64,000 nucleotides of DNA, taken from Streptomyces klenkii. Its GTDB lineage: Bacteria; Actinomycetota; Actinomycetes; Streptomycetales; Streptomycetaceae. The position numbers were made by a program, and so were the translations under genes. The stretch is taken from NCBI RefSeq assembly GCF_003626645.1, contig NZ_RBAM01000004.1, forward strand, positions 186,001 to 250,000, given 5' to 3'. Under the pieces are notes generated by a model. The model worked only from the letters and a program-made list of their open reading frames with translations. It made no database searches and was not told the DNA's origin. Shown in pieces: positions 8,098-16,944 of the stretch; within the stretch, counting starts at the first letter, position 1, and each line of letters opens with the position of its first letter.

Positions 8098-9113
8098 CAG
8101 CTCTCCGCCTCCCACTGCAACCGCGCGACCGCATCGAGCACCCGGTCGACCCCGGGCAGGTGGTGCCGCTCCAGCATCGGCGGCGGGTACGGGATGTCGA
8201 ATCCGGCGACGCGCAGCACCGGCGCCTCCAGGTGGTGGAAGCAGCGCTCGGTGACGCGGGCCGCGATCTCCCCGCCGGGGCCGCCGAACCCGGTGGACTC
8301 GTGGACGACGACGGCGCGACCGGTGCGCCGGACGGAGGCGCAGACCGTCTCCTCGTCAAAGGGCACGAGCGAGCGCAGGTCGACCACTTCGAGGTCCCAG
8401 CCCTCGTCGGTGGCCGCCTCGGCCGCTTCCATGCAGACGGGCAGGGACGGCCCGTAGGTGATGAGCGTGGCGGAGGTGCCCCGGCGGCGGACGGCGGCGC
8501 GCCCTATGCCGGGGACGGCCTCGGGCGTCTCGGGGTCCCACTCGGCCTTGGACCAGTAGAGCCGCTTGGGCTCCAGGAAGACGACGGGGTCGTCGGAGGC
8601 GATCGCCTCGCGCAGCAGCCCGTAGGCGTCGGCGACGGTGGCGGGCGTGACCACGTGGAGGCCGGGCGTCGCCATGTAGTACGCCTCGGAGGAGTCGCTG
8701 TGGTGCTCGACGCCGCCGATGCCGCCGCCGTACGGCACGCGGATGGTGAGGGGCATGGGCAGCGCACCGCGCGTGCGGTTGCGCATGCGGGCGACGTGGC
8801 TGATGAGCTGCTCGAAGGAGGGGTAGGCGAAGGCGTCGAACTGCATCTCGACGACGGGCCGCAGCCCGTACATGGCCATGCCGACCGCCGTGCCGAGGAT
8901 GCCGGCCTCGGCGAGCGGGGTGTCGGTGCAGCGGTCCTCGCCGAACTCCTTCACCAGGCCGTCGGTGACGCGGAAGACGCCGCCCAGCGCACCGACGTCC
9001 TCTCCGAGGACGTGGACGGACGGGTCCTCGGCCATGGCGTCGCGCAGGGCCCGGTTGAGGGCTTGGGCCATGGAAGCGGGCCGGGCTCCGGCCCGGACGG
9101 CGGCGGTGGTCAT
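8097..9113 (-). CDS. bkdB: 2-oxoacid dehydrogenase E1 component beta subunit
   Basis: The product is the 338-residue transketolase-like beta subunit of the thiamine diphosphate-dependent E1 enzyme, which decarboxylates branched-chain 2-oxoacids. Typical segments are the AMAEDPSVHVLGEDVGALGGVFRVTDGL region near the N-terminus, the DAFAYPSFEQLISHVARMRNRTRG region, and the C-terminal VVHESTGFGGPGGEIAARV. ATG 9113 overlaps the E1 alpha stop by four bases, and the TGA overlaps the E2 start, so all three subunits are translationally coupled. In Streptomyces such bkd operons supply isobutyryl-, isovaleryl- and methylbutyryl-CoA starters for fatty acids and polyketides (family knowledge). Confidence 0.92.
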   Translation of the reverse strand: MTTAAVRAGARPASMAQALNRALRDAMAEDPSVHVLGEDVGALGGVFRVTDGLVKEFGEDRCTDTPLAEAGILGTAVGMAMYGLRPVVEMQFDAFAYPSFEQLISHVARMRNRTRGALPMPLTIRVPYGGGIGGVEHHSDSSEAYYMATPGLHVVTPATVADAYGLLREAIASDDPVVFLEPKRLYWSKAEWDPETPEAVPGIGRAAVRRRGTSATLITYGPSLPVCMEAAEAATDEGWDLEVVDLRSLVPFDEETVCASVRRTGRAVVVHESTGFGGPGGEIAARVTERCFHHLEAPVLRVAGFDIPYPPPMLERHHLPGVDRVLDAVARLQWEAES

Positions 9114-10267
9114 CGCTGCGCCCCTTCCCGGGCCGCCGGGGCGGCCTCGTCCGCCGCGTCGAGCTCGGCGCGCAGCATCCCGGCCTGCTCCCGCAGTTGG
9201 GCGGTCTGCCGGGCGTAGACGTGGGTGAAGAGGTCCATGGGATCGAGCAGGGGATCCTCGTTCATGCGGTCGCGCAGGTCGGCGGCCATGCGCTCGGCGG
9301 CTTCGCGCTCGGCGGCGACGACGGACGGGTCCAGCAGCTTGCGCTCGGTCAGCTCCTGCTCCAGCAGGGCGATGGGGTCGTGGCCACGCCAGGTGTCGAC
9401 TTCGGCGTCGCTGCGGTAGCGCGTGGCGTCGTCGGCGTTGGTGTGGGCGTCCATGCGGTAGGTGACCGCTTCGACCAGGGTGGGGCCGCCGCCTTCGCGG
9501 GCATGCCGTACGGCGTCGGTGAGCACCTCGTGGACGGCGGCGACGTCGTTGCCGTCGACGAGCCGGCCGGGCATGCCGTAGCCGACGGCCTTGTGGGCCA
9601 GCGAGGGGGCCGCGGTCTGCTTGGCGAGCGGCACGGAGATGGCGAAGCCGTTGTTCTGCACGAAGAAGACGACGGGGGCCCGCCACACGGCGGCGAAGTT
9701 CAGCGCCTCGTGGAAGTCGCCCTCGCTGGTGCCGCCGTCACCGACCATGGCGAGCGCGACCACGTCGTCGCCCTTGAGGCGGGCCGCGTGCGCGAGGCCC
9801 ACCGCATGCGGCAGTTGGGTGGCCAAAGGGGTGCACAGCGGTGCGATCCTGTGCTCGTGGGGGTCGTATCCGGTGTGCCAGTCGCCGCGCAGGAGCGTGA
9901 GCGCCTGGACGGGGTCGAGGCCGCGGGCGACCGCGGCGAGGGTGTCGCGGTAGCTCGGGAAGAGCCAGTCCTGCTCCTGGAGGGCGAGCGCGGCGGCGAC
10001 CTCGCACGCCTCCTGCCCGGCGGAGGAGGGATAGACGGCCAGCCGGCCCTGCCGGGTCAGCGCCGTGGCCTGGCCGTTGTACCGCCGGCCGCGGACGAGG
10101 TGCCCGTACAGCCGCAGCAGCAGCCCGGCGTCGAGCCCGCCCGCCGCCTCGGTGCCCAGCACGCGGTACGGCTCCGCGTCGGGGAGCAGGGGGGCCGGGT
10201 CGGTGCGGGGCCGCCAGGCGGGCGGTGGGGTGGGCCGGTACGAGCCGGGCTGCTCCAGAACCGTCAT
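9110..10267 (-). CDS. bkdA: 2-oxoacid dehydrogenase E1 component alpha subunit
   Basis: This is the alpha subunit of the branched-chain 2-oxoacid dehydrogenase E1 enzyme (385 aa). It carries the thiamine diphosphate-binding signature GDGGTSEGDFHEALNFAAVWRAPVVFFVQNN, which has the family's GDG...NN pattern, and the preceding LATQLPHAVGLAHAARLKG segment. ATG 10267 is chosen because an AAAGGAGGTG ribosome site lies 7 bases upstream; an in-frame GTG further upstream lies inside that site. It is first in the operon and divergent from an Lrp-type regulator. The promoter carries a PaaR-like palindrome and a DnaA-box-like element. Confidence 0.92.
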   Translation of the reverse strand: MTVLEQPGSYRPTPPPAWRPRTDPAPLLPDAEPYRVLGTEAAGGLDAGLLLRLYGHLVRGRRYNGQATALTRQGRLAVYPSSAGQEACEVAAALALQEQDWLFPSYRDTLAAVARGLDPVQALTLLRGDWHTGYDPHEHRIAPLCTPLATQLPHAVGLAHAARLKGDDVVALAMVGDGGTSEGDFHEALNFAAVWRAPVVFFVQNNGFAISVPLAKQTAAPSLAHKAVGYGMPGRLVDGNDVAAVHEVLTDAVRHAREGGGPTLVEAVTYRMDAHTNADDATRYRSDAEVDTWRGHDPIALLEQELTERKLLDPSVVAAEREAAERMAADLRDRMNEDPLLDPMDLFTHVYARQTAQLREQAGMLRAELDAADEAAPAAREGAQR

Positions 10268-10335
10268 GACGAGCACCTCCTTTGTGGGGACGGGCTTGAC
10301 CGGACGTGCGGCTCGATGCGCCGGACGCCCTCCCT

Positions 10336-10349
10336 ACCGATTGTTCGGT
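10336..10349. promoter_or_regulatory. PaaR-type TetR operator, bkd promoter
   Basis: ACCGATTGTTCGGT lies about 70 bp upstream of the E1 alpha start. It matches the palindrome found upstream of paaH/paaN and paaA at 13 of 14 positions and fits the form ACCGnnnGnnCGGT. The proposed binder is the TetR protein at 10997-11590. Confidence 0.6.
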
Positions 10350-10383
10350 CGTCGGCACATTTTGGCTACAGGCGGCCCGAGCC

Positions 10384-10392
10384 TGTGGACAA
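10384..10392 (-). promoter_or_regulatory. Exact DnaA-box 9-mer in the bkd / Lrp intergenic region
   Basis: On the minus strand this reads TTGTCCACA followed by GGCTCGG, the same extended element seen upstream of paaN and paaA. It lies 34 bp upstream of the PaaR-like palindrome relative to bkdA. Confidence 0.5.
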
Positions 10393-10450
10393 ACGGTTCT
10401 CCACAGCCTGAGATATGGCCAGGACGTCCAAGAGGGGGAGGCGGGACGCC

Positions 10451-10942
10451 ATGCCGGACGAACAGATGGCCCTCACCGGGAGCAGGGCCCCCGCGCGGCC
10501 GCTGGACGACATAGACCGCGCCATCCTGCGCATGCTGCAAGCGGACGGGCGCGCGTCGATACGGTCCGTGGCCGAGCGGGTGCACGTCTCGCGCGCCAAC
10601 GCCTACGCGCGGATCAACCGGCTGATCGACGACGGGGTCATCCGGGGCTTCAGCGCCCGGGTCGACCAGGAGCGGGCCGGGCAGAGCGCGTCCGCGTACA
10701 TCACGCTGAAGATCGTGCAGAACTCCTGGCGCGCGGTCCGCGACAAGCTCCTGGAGCTGCCGGGGGCCGCGCACATCGCCCTGGTGAGCGGGGACTTCGA
10801 CGTGCTCCTGCTGGTGCACACCAAAGACAACCGCGCGCTGCGCGAGCTGGTGCTGACCCGCATCCAGGCCATGGACGAGGTGCTCAGCACCCGCACGCTG
10901 CTGATCTTCGAGGAGACGGACCTCGACGAGGGAGGCCGCTAG
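10451..10942 (+). CDS. bkdR: Lrp/AsnC family regulator (BkdR-like)
   Basis: The product is a 163-residue leucine-responsive regulator expected to control the divergent bkd operon in response to amino acids. The N-terminal winged helix-turn-helix is LDDIDRAILRMLQADGRASIRSVAERVHVSRANAYARINRLIDDGVI. The C-terminal RAM-type ligand-binding domain (about 75-160) includes HIALVSGDFDVLLLVHTKDN. ATG 10451 has a GGGGGAGG site 8 bases upstream; an in-frame ATG at 10415 has none. Role assignment rests on family plus divergent position next to bkd genes. Confidence 0.88.
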   Translation: MPDEQMALTGSRAPARPLDDIDRAILRMLQADGRASIRSVAERVHVSRANAYARINRLIDDGVIRGFSARVDQERAGQSASAYITLKIVQNSWRAVRDKLLELPGAAHIALVSGDFDVLLLVHTKDNRALRELVLTRIQAMDEVLSTRTLLIFEETDLDEGGR

Positions 10943-10996
10943 CCCGTAGCCCGGGAAAGGCTCCGAGCCGGAAAGCCTCCGGCGGAAAGGAGGTCC

Positions 10997-11590
10997 TTAG
11001 CGGTCGGTCCGGAGCCCGTCGAACGCGGTGCGCACGACCGCTTCGGCGACTTCTTCGCTGGTCACCGCCCCGCCGCGGTCGGGGCGGTACCACTCCACCA
11101 CGGAGTTGATCATCCCGAAAAGCAGCCGGGTGGCCAGCCGTGCGTCCACGTCCGCCCGCAGGTCGCCGTCGGCCGCCGCCTGCTTGAGCAGCTCGGCGAC
11201 GCGGTGGTCGAACTCGCGGCGGCGCTCCATCGCCCAGCGCTCGGTGGCGGTGTTGCCGCGCACGCGCAGCAGCAGCGTCACGTAGGGCAGCTCGGCCATG
11301 AGCACCTCGACGGTGCGGCGGGTCACGTACTGGAGCCGGTCGACGGCCGGGCCGCCGGTCGCGCCGGGCTCGTCCAGCACGGCGAAGAGCTCGTCCAGGG
11401 CGCGGCTTATCGCGAGCCGGAGCAGCTCTTCCTTGCCCTTCACGTGGTGGTAGATGGAGGACTTGGAGATGCCGGCCGCCTTGGAGAGGTGCTCCATGGA
11501 CGTGCCGTCGTAGCCCCGCTCGTTGAACACCCCGACGGCGACCGCGAGCAGCGATTCGGGCGTGTAGGTGTCGCGCTTGGCCATGGTCAT
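10997..11590 (-). CDS. paaR: TetR family regulator, PaaR-like
   Basis: The product is a 197-residue TetR repressor. The DNA-binding helix-turn-helix is GYDGTSMEHLSKAAGISKSSIYHHVKGKEELL (about residues 22-53), followed by a helical ligand domain typical of phenylacetyl-CoA or other acyl-CoA sensors. It starts 2 bp after the stop of the 3-hydroxyacyl-CoA dehydrogenase and is translationally coupled to it. ATG 11590 and ATG 11584 (MTMAK) are alternative starts. The cluster context and three shared palindromes suggest it is the local repressor of the paa genes and possibly of bkd. The name is inferred, not shown by sequence. Confidence 0.82.
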   Translation of the reverse strand: MTMAKRDTYTPESLLAVAVGVFNERGYDGTSMEHLSKAAGISKSSIYHHVKGKEELLRLAISRALDELFAVLDEPGATGGPAVDRLQYVTRRTVEVLMAELPYVTLLLRVRGNTATERWAMERRREFDHRVAELLKQAAADGDLRADVDARLATRLLFGMINSVVEWYRPDRGGAVTSEEVAEAVVRTAFDGLRTDR

Positions 11591-11592
11591 GA

Positions 11593-13113
11593 TTACAGCA
11601 GGCTCTCTTCGACGGCCGCACGGCGGCGTAGGGACAGGGAGGGGTCGTAGCGGCCGCCCGGGTAGTCCTGGGCGAGGCCCCGCAGCATGCCGCGCACGCG
11701 GTCCAGGCCGATCTCGCGGCCCCACTCCAGCGGGCCGCGCGGGTAGTTCACGCCCAGCCGCATGGCGGTGTCGATGTCCTCGCGGCTCGCCACGCCGCGC
11801 CCGGCGGCGTCCTCGGCGAAGTCGACGAGCATGGCGACCGTACGGGCGACGATCAGGCCGGGGACGTCGGCGATGACGCTGACGCTCTTGCCGAGCGCCT
11901 GGAACAGGCCCACGGCGGCCCGCACGTCCCGTGCCGAGGCCTTCTCGGAGGGGGCGAGGGCGATCCGGGTGCAGGTGCGGTAGTCGAGGGCCAGGTCGAA
12001 GTAGATGTGCGGCCCGCCGTTCGCGGGGGTGGCCGCCTCTCCCCCGGTCAGGGTGAGCACCGCGCCGTCGGGGAGGGTCATGTACCAGTCGGCCTCATGG
12101 GGCGCGCGGTCGCGCACGACCTTGACCCCGGCTTCCTCGGTCATCTCGCGCAGGGGGGCGCAGACGCGCGGGGCCTCGGCGTGCCAGCCGATCTCCGCGG
12201 GCGGCTCGCACGGCGCCGCGGTGGCCGGCTCGGGCCGCTCCGCGCCCTCCGCGTACGAGAACCATCCGCGGCCGGTCTTCCGGCCGAGCAGCCCGGCCTC
12301 CACGAGCCGCTGCTGGGCGAGGGAGGGCGTGAACCGGGGGTCATGGAAGAACGCCTCGTAGACCGAACGGGTGACGGCGTTGTTCACATCCTGGCCGATG
12401 AGGTCGGTGAGCTCGAAGGGGCCCATGCGGAAGCCGCCGCACTCCCGCAGCACGGCGTCGATGGTGGCCGGGTCGGCGCCGCCCTCCTCGTGGACGCGGA
12501 AGGCCTCCGCGTAGAAGGGCCGGGCGAGCCGGTTGACGAGGAAGCCGGGCGTGTCGGCGCAGGCCACCGGGGTCTTGCCCCACGCGGCCACGGTGGCCCG
12601 GGCGCGATCGGCCGCTTCCGGGTCCGTGGCGAAGCCCCGGACCACCTCGACCAGCGGCAGCAGCGGGGCGGGGTTGAAGAAGTGCAGGCCGACGAAGCGG
12701 CCGGGCAGCCGCAGGGCGCCGGCGACGGCGGTCACCGACAGGGACGAGGTGTTGGTGGCCAGCAGGCAGTCGTCGGGGACGACCGATTCCAGCTCGGTGA
12801 ACAGCTTCTGTTTGGCGTCCAGTTGCTCGACAATCGCCTCGATGACGAGGGCGGAGTCGGCGAGTTCGGCGAGCCGCGCGGCGGGCAGCAGACGGGTGAG
12901 GGACGCGTCCCGGCCCGCCGCGTCGAGCCTGCCCTTGTCCACCAGGCGGCCGAGCCGGGCGGCGATCGCCCGCGCCGCCTCCTCCGCACGGCCGGACGCG
13001 GCGTCGTACAGCCGCACGGCGTGGCCCGCCGCCAGGGCGACCTGGGCGATGCCCTGGCCCATGGTGCCGGCGCCGACGACGGCGACGGTCCCGGCGGGGT
13101 CGATTGGGGTCAT
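11593..13113 (-). CDS. paaH: 3-hydroxyacyl-CoA dehydrogenase (PaaH-like)
   Basis: This is an NAD-dependent 3-hydroxyacyl-CoA dehydrogenase that would oxidise 3-hydroxyadipyl-CoA in lower phenylacetate catabolism. The Rossmann motif is VAVVGAGTMGQGIAQVALAAGH. The dehydrogenase signature region is FVGLHFFNPAPLLPLVEVVRG. Two C-terminal substrate domains follow, the second after a variable linker around residues 290-400, giving 506 residues, as in PaaH-type enzymes. ATG 13113 has a GGGGAGGA site 8-9 bases upstream. It is followed by the TetR gene and is divergent from paaN. The enoyl-CoA hydratase, thiolase and ring-opening genes are not in the window. Confidence 0.88.
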   Translation of the reverse strand: MTPIDPAGTVAVVGAGTMGQGIAQVALAAGHAVRLYDAASGRAEEAARAIAARLGRLVDKGRLDAAGRDASLTRLLPAARLAELADSALVIEAIVEQLDAKQKLFTELESVVPDDCLLATNTSSLSVTAVAGALRLPGRFVGLHFFNPAPLLPLVEVVRGFATDPEAADRARATVAAWGKTPVACADTPGFLVNRLARPFYAEAFRVHEEGGADPATIDAVLRECGGFRMGPFELTDLIGQDVNNAVTRSVYEAFFHDPRFTPSLAQQRLVEAGLLGRKTGRGWFSYAEGAERPEPATAAPCEPPAEIGWHAEAPRVCAPLREMTEEAGVKVVRDRAPHEADWYMTLPDGAVLTLTGGEAATPANGGPHIYFDLALDYRTCTRIALAPSEKASARDVRAAVGLFQALGKSVSVIADVPGLIVARTVAMLVDFAEDAAGRGVASREDIDTAMRLGVNYPRGPLEWGREIGLDRVRGMLRGLAQDYPGGRYDPSLSLRRRAAVEESLL

Positions 13114-13135
13114 GGCAGTGATCCTCCCCGAAGAG

Positions 13136-13144
13136 TTGTCCACA
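13136..13144 (+). promoter_or_regulatory. Exact DnaA-box 9-mer in the paaH / paaN promoter region
   Basis: TTGTCCACA followed by GGTTCGC matches the extended element in the bkd and paaA promoters. It lies 24 bp before the PaaR-like palindrome and 23 bp upstream of the paaH start codon. Confidence 0.5.
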
Positions 13145-13168
13145 GGTTCGCCGGGCCCCCTTGTCCCG

Positions 13169-13182
13169 ACCGATCGTTCGGT
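13169..13182. promoter_or_regulatory. PaaR-type TetR operator between paaH and paaN
   Basis: ACCGATCGTTCGGT has the form ACCGnnCGnnCGGT and is identical, read in reverse, to the box upstream of paaA. Candidate paaN promoter elements TTGTCC (13161) and TACTGT (13183) would place it in the spacer, where repressor binding would block polymerase. Confidence 0.7.
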
Positions 13183-13251
13183 TACTGTATCCACCGGGGG
13201 TGCGTCTGGTCCCCCGTATCGGAGCCCCGCTCGACAAGGAGTTGGTCAGCC

Positions 13252-14955
13252 GTGACCGCCGGACTCACCACCGCTCAGTTGGCCGAGAAGCACCGCCCCA
13301 CCCTCGATCAGGCGCTGGAAGCCATCCGCACGCGCGCCTATTGGTCCCCGTTCCCCGAGCACCCCAAGGCGTACGGCGCGGAGGGATCCGTGCCCGGCAG
13401 CCTGAGCGCCGCCGAGGGTCAGGCCGCCTTCGAGGCGCTCCGGGGCAAGCGCTTCGAGCTGGACCAGCCGGGCACCGACGGCTGGGCGGGCGCCGAGGTG
13501 TCGCCGTTCGGCATCGAGCTCGGCATCGAATATCCGCACCCGGCCACCGGCGAGCTGCTGCCGGCACTGCGCGCGGCGATGCCGCAGTGGCGCGAGGCGG
13601 GTCCGGAGGCGCGGGCCGCGGTCTGCCTGGAGATCCTCGCCCGGATCAACGCCCGCTCGCACGAGTTCGCGCACGCCGTCATGCACACCAGCGGCCAGGC
13701 CTTCATGATGGCCTTCCAGGCCGGCGGCCCGCACGCCCAGGACCGTGGCCTGGAGGCCGTGGCCTACGCGTATGCGGAGCAGGTCCGCACCCCCGGCTCG
13801 GCCGACTGGTCCAAGCCGCAGGGCAAGCGCGATCCGCTGGAGCTGCGCAAGGAGTTCACGGCCGTGCCGCGGGGCGTCTCCCTGCTCATCGGCTGCAACA
13901 CCTTCCCCACGTGGAACGGCTTCCCCGGCCTCTTCGCCTCCCTCGCCACGGGCAACGCCGTCCTGGTCAAGCCGCACCCGCGCGCGGTGCTGCCGCTGGC
14001 CCTGACGGTGCGGATCGCGCGCGAAGTGCTGCGCGAGACGGGCTTCTCGCCCGACCTGGTGGCCCTGGCCGCCGAGCGGGACGGCGAGGGCATCGCCAAG
14101 GTCCTGGCCGTGCGCCCCGAGATCCGCATCATCGACTACACCGGCTCCACCGCCTTCGGCGACTGGCTGGAGACCAACGCCCGCCAGGCGCAGGTCTTCA
14201 CGGAGAAGGCCGGCGTCAACACGGTCGTCATCGACTCCACGGACGACTACAAGGGCCTCCTCGGCAACCTGGCCTTCTCGCTGTCCCTCTACAGCGGCCA
14301 GATGTGCACCACCCCGCAGAACTTCCTGATCCCCCGCGGCGGCATCACCACCGACGCCGGGCCCAAGTCCTACGACGAGGTGGTGGCGGATCTGGCCGCC
14401 GCGGTCCAGGGCCTGCTGGGCGACGACGCCCGGGCGAACGGCCTGCTCGGCGCCATCGTCAACGACCAGGTCAAGGAGCGGATCGACGCCGCGGGCCGGC
14501 TCGGCGAGATCGCCCTGGCCTCCCGCGCGGTGGAGAATCCCGACTTCCCCGGCGCCACGGTCCGCACCCCGGTGATCGTGAAGCTGGACGGCGCCAAGCC
14601 CGACGCCGAAGCGGCCTATTTCTCGGAGTGCTTCGGGCCGGTGTCCTTCGCCGTCGCCGTCGACTCCGCGGCGGACGCCGTGGAGCTGCTGAGCCGCACG
14701 GTGCGCGAGAAGGGCGCGATGACCGTCGGGGCGTACACGACGTCGCCCGAGGTCGAGCGGCTGGTGGAGGAGGCGTGCCTGGAGGAGTGCGCCCAGCTCT
14801 CCCTCAACCTGACGGGCGGGGTCTTCGTGAACCAGACGGCCGCGTTCTCCGACTTCCACGGCTCCGGCGGCAACCCCGCCGCGAACGCGGCCCTGTGCGA
14901 CGGCGCGTTCGTCGCGAACCGCTTCCGCACGGTCGAGGTGCGCCGCCCGGCCTAG
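13252..14955 (+). CDS. paaN: Phenylacetic acid degradation protein PaaN
   Basis: This is an aldehyde-dehydrogenase-superfamily protein of the PaaN type (567 aa), associated with phenylacetate ring cleavage. Conserved stretches include LLIGCNTFPTWNGFPGLFASL, the RIIDYTGSTAFGDWLE cofactor loop, and SGQMCTTPQNF containing the presumed catalytic cysteine. The GTG start at 13252 follows an AAGGAG site by 10 bases. The open frame extends far upstream through the antisense of paaH, but that portion is not coding. It is divergent from paaH-paaR and ends 4 bases into the convergent RNA methyltransferase gene. Confidence 0.88.
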   Translation: MTAGLTTAQLAEKHRPTLDQALEAIRTRAYWSPFPEHPKAYGAEGSVPGSLSAAEGQAAFEALRGKRFELDQPGTDGWAGAEVSPFGIELGIEYPHPATGELLPALRAAMPQWREAGPEARAAVCLEILARINARSHEFAHAVMHTSGQAFMMAFQAGGPHAQDRGLEAVAYAYAEQVRTPGSADWSKPQGKRDPLELRKEFTAVPRGVSLLIGCNTFPTWNGFPGLFASLATGNAVLVKPHPRAVLPLALTVRIAREVLRETGFSPDLVALAAERDGEGIAKVLAVRPEIRIIDYTGSTAFGDWLETNARQAQVFTEKAGVNTVVIDSTDDYKGLLGNLAFSLSLYSGQMCTTPQNFLIPRGGITTDAGPKSYDEVVADLAAAVQGLLGDDARANGLLGAIVNDQVKERIDAAGRLGEIALASRAVENPDFPGATVRTPVIVKLDGAKPDAEAAYFSECFGPVSFAVAVDSAADAVELLSRTVREKGAMTVGAYTTSPEVERLVEEACLEECAQLSLNLTGGVFVNQTAAFSDFHGSGGNPAANAALCDGAFVANRFRTVEVRRPA

Positions 14956-15716
14956 TCCAGGCCCGGGCCCGGGCCTCCCCAGTGGAACAGCGCCATGGCC
15001 ACGCTCGTGGCGAGGTTGTAGCTGGAGACCTGGGGGCGCATGGGGAGGGCGACCAGCCGGGTCGCCCTCTCGCGCAGCTCGGGCGAGATGCCGTGGCGCT
15101 CGGAGCCGAAGGCGATCAGCGCGTCGTCGGGCAGGGTGAGGGAGCGGATGTCGTCGCCCTCGGGGTCCAGGGCGTAGAGCGGCCCGGGCGGGAGCTCGGG
15201 CAGGGGCAGCCGCTCGACGGCGGTGGCGTAGTGCAGGCCCGCCCCGGCCCGTACGGCGTTGGGGTGCCAGGGGTCCACGTCCCCGGTGGTGACGACGCCC
15301 GTGGCGCCGAAGCCGGCGGCCAGCCGGATCACGGCGCCCACGTTGCCGAGGTTGCGCGGGTTGTCGAGGACGACGACGGGAGCCTTGCGGGGCGCCCGCG
15401 AGAGCACGTCGAGGTTCGCCCTGCGCCCGCGCCGCACGGCGAGGGCGGCCACGCCCGTGGGGTGGATCCTGGGCACCAGCTCACGCAGGGCCTCGGCGGG
15501 GATCTCGACCAGGCGCTCGGCGAGCGTCCCGGTGAGGTCATCTGCCAGGGCTTCGGCGAGCGCCAGTGCCGCCGCCTTGTCGCTGGTGACCGCGAGCGGC
15601 ACGTCCGCGCCGAAGCGCAGCGCGTGCTTCAGGGCGTGGAAGCCGTCGAGCAGTACGGCGTCGGGGGCGCGCTCGCCCCACTGCCGGAGTGCGGCAGCGG
15701 CTTCGTCCTCGGTCAT
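14952..15716 (-). CDS. TrmH/SpoU family RNA methyltransferase
   Basis: This is a SPOUT-fold 2'-O-ribose methyltransferase (254 aa), probably acting on rRNA or tRNA with S-adenosylmethionine. The three family motifs are present: DNPRNLGNVGAVIRLA, ALIAFGSERHGIS and LPMRPQVSSYNLATSVAMALF; the last normally builds the knot that binds the cofactor. The N-terminal 100 residues resemble the substrate-binding domain of TrmH relatives. It is the last gene of a three-gene minus-strand operon, 4 bp after the HTTM gene. It overlaps the 3' end of paaN by four bases. The exact RNA target is unknown. Confidence 0.88.
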   Translation of the reverse strand: MTEDEAAAALRQWGERAPDAVLLDGFHALKHALRFGADVPLAVTSDKAAALALAEALADDLTGTLAERLVEIPAEALRELVPRIHPTGVAALAVRRGRRANLDVLSRAPRKAPVVVLDNPRNLGNVGAVIRLAAGFGATGVVTTGDVDPWHPNAVRAGAGLHYATAVERLPLPELPPGPLYALDPEGDDIRSLTLPDDALIAFGSERHGISPELRERATRLVALPMRPQVSSYNLATSVAMALFHWGGPGPGLD

Positions 15717-15720
15717 GCCC

Positions 15721-16944
15721 TCAGCCTACGAGAGTCCTGGTGGCCGCCTCGTCGCTCTCGCGCTGCACCGGGAGCTGCTGCGCCCGGGCCGGGAGCAGCC
15801 GGTCGCGGGCGCGGCCGACGGCGGCGCCCAGGCGGCGCAGGAAGGAGGTGGGCAGGAAGACCGCGTCGGCCACGATCATCGCCAGGGAGAAGAACGGCAG
15901 CCCGAGCAGGAGGGCGATGCCGAGGTGCTCCAGCATCATCACGGCGAGCAGGACGTTCTTCACCCGCCGGTTCAGCAGGGTGAAGGGGAAGGCGACCTGC
16001 ACGGCCACGGTGCCGTAGCTGAGCAGCAGGACGAGCAGCCCGCTGCCGGCGAGGGCGTGCGAGAGCTCGGGCCAGGGCGAGAAGTAGTCGAGGTGCAGCG
16101 GGTAGTAGAGCGCGGTGCCGTCCTGCCAGCGGGAACCCTGGATCTTGTACCAGCCGGCCGTGGCGTAGATCAGGCAGACCTCCGCCATGATCACCAGCAG
16201 TCCGGCGTTGTGCAGCAGGTTGGCCAGCACGTCGAGGACGGCGCGGGGCTCGCCCGGGCCGTACCGCTTCGCGAGCCACCACAGGCCCTGGACCAGCCAG
16301 AGGGCCCACAGGGCGGTGGCCCAGCCGATGCCGGGGAGCGGGCCGTGCTCGGTCCACGACATCCGGGTGTCGCCGAGGACCATCGCCGCGGCCAGGGCCG
16401 CCCCGCAGCAGGCCCACAGCACGATGCCCGTGAGGTCGGGACCGGCGGGCTGCCCGGCCCGCTTCGCCGCGCGGCGGGCGTCGAGGGACCAGACGCGGCC
16501 GCAGCGCATGAGGATCAGGTAGAGCGCCATCAGGTGGATGACGTTGTCGCCGCCGTCGCCGAGGAAGACGCTGCGGTTCTGGAGCGACAGCACGCCGACC
16601 ATGGAGAGCACGGTCATGGTCCGGGTGCGCCACCCGAGGGCGAGCAGGGCGGCGGTGACGACGGCGAAGGCGTAGACGGCCTCGAACCACAGGCCGCCGT
16701 CGGACCAGAGCAGGGCGGTGAAGGCGTGGTTGTCGGCCGTCAGCCGACGGGCCATCTCCCAGCTCCACGGCCCGTCGGGGCCGTACATCTCGTGCCGGTT
16801 CGGCCACTCGCGCAGCAGGAAGACCAGCCACGTGAAGGACAGGCCTATCCGGATCACGGCCGTCTGGTGGGCGCCGAGCGCCGCGCCGGTGACGCGGTCG
16901 ATCCCGCGCGAGAGGCGGGCGCCCAGCGGAAGGGACGTGCTCAT
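15721..16944 (-). CDS. HTTM domain membrane protein
   Basis: The product is a 407-residue polytopic membrane protein of the HTTM family, related to vitamin K-dependent gamma-carboxylase. At least eight hydrophobic helices are visible. Characteristic features are the N-terminal GIDRVTGAALGAHQTAVIRIGLSF helix, the LQNRSVFLGDGGDNVIHLMALYLILMRCGRVWSLDARRA segment, and ATAGWYKIQGSRWQDGTALYYPLHLDYF. ATG 16944 overlaps the DUF5819 stop by four bases. HTTM and DUF5819 genes are often adjacent, which suggests a joint membrane function, but no activity is known to me for the bacterial pair. Confidence 0.85.
   Translation of the reverse strand: MSTSLPLGARLSRGIDRVTGAALGAHQTAVIRIGLSFTWLVFLLREWPNRHEMYGPDGPWSWEMARRLTADNHAFTALLWSDGGLWFEAVYAFAVVTAALLALGWRTRTMTVLSMVGVLSLQNRSVFLGDGGDNVIHLMALYLILMRCGRVWSLDARRAAKRAGQPAGPDLTGIVLWACCGAALAAAMVLGDTRMSWTEHGPLPGIGWATALWALWLVQGLWWLAKRYGPGEPRAVLDVLANLLHNAGLLVIMAEVCLIYATAGWYKIQGSRWQDGTALYYPLHLDYFSPWPELSHALAGSGLLVLLLSYGTVAVQVAFPFTLLNRRVKNVLLAVMMLEHLGIALLLGLPFFSLAMIVADAVFLPTSFLRRLGAAVGRARDRLLPARAQQLPVQRESDEAATRTLVG

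Noticed and set aside
9114..9686. Open frame extending E1 beta upstream
   Set aside because: It lies out of frame inside E1 alpha; ATG 9113 with an ATGA overlap is the start.
12007..13251. Long open frame continuing upstream of paaN
   Set aside because: It is antisense to the 3-hydroxyacyl-CoA dehydrogenase, has no family resemblance, and a clear GTG with AAGGAG starts paaN at 13252.
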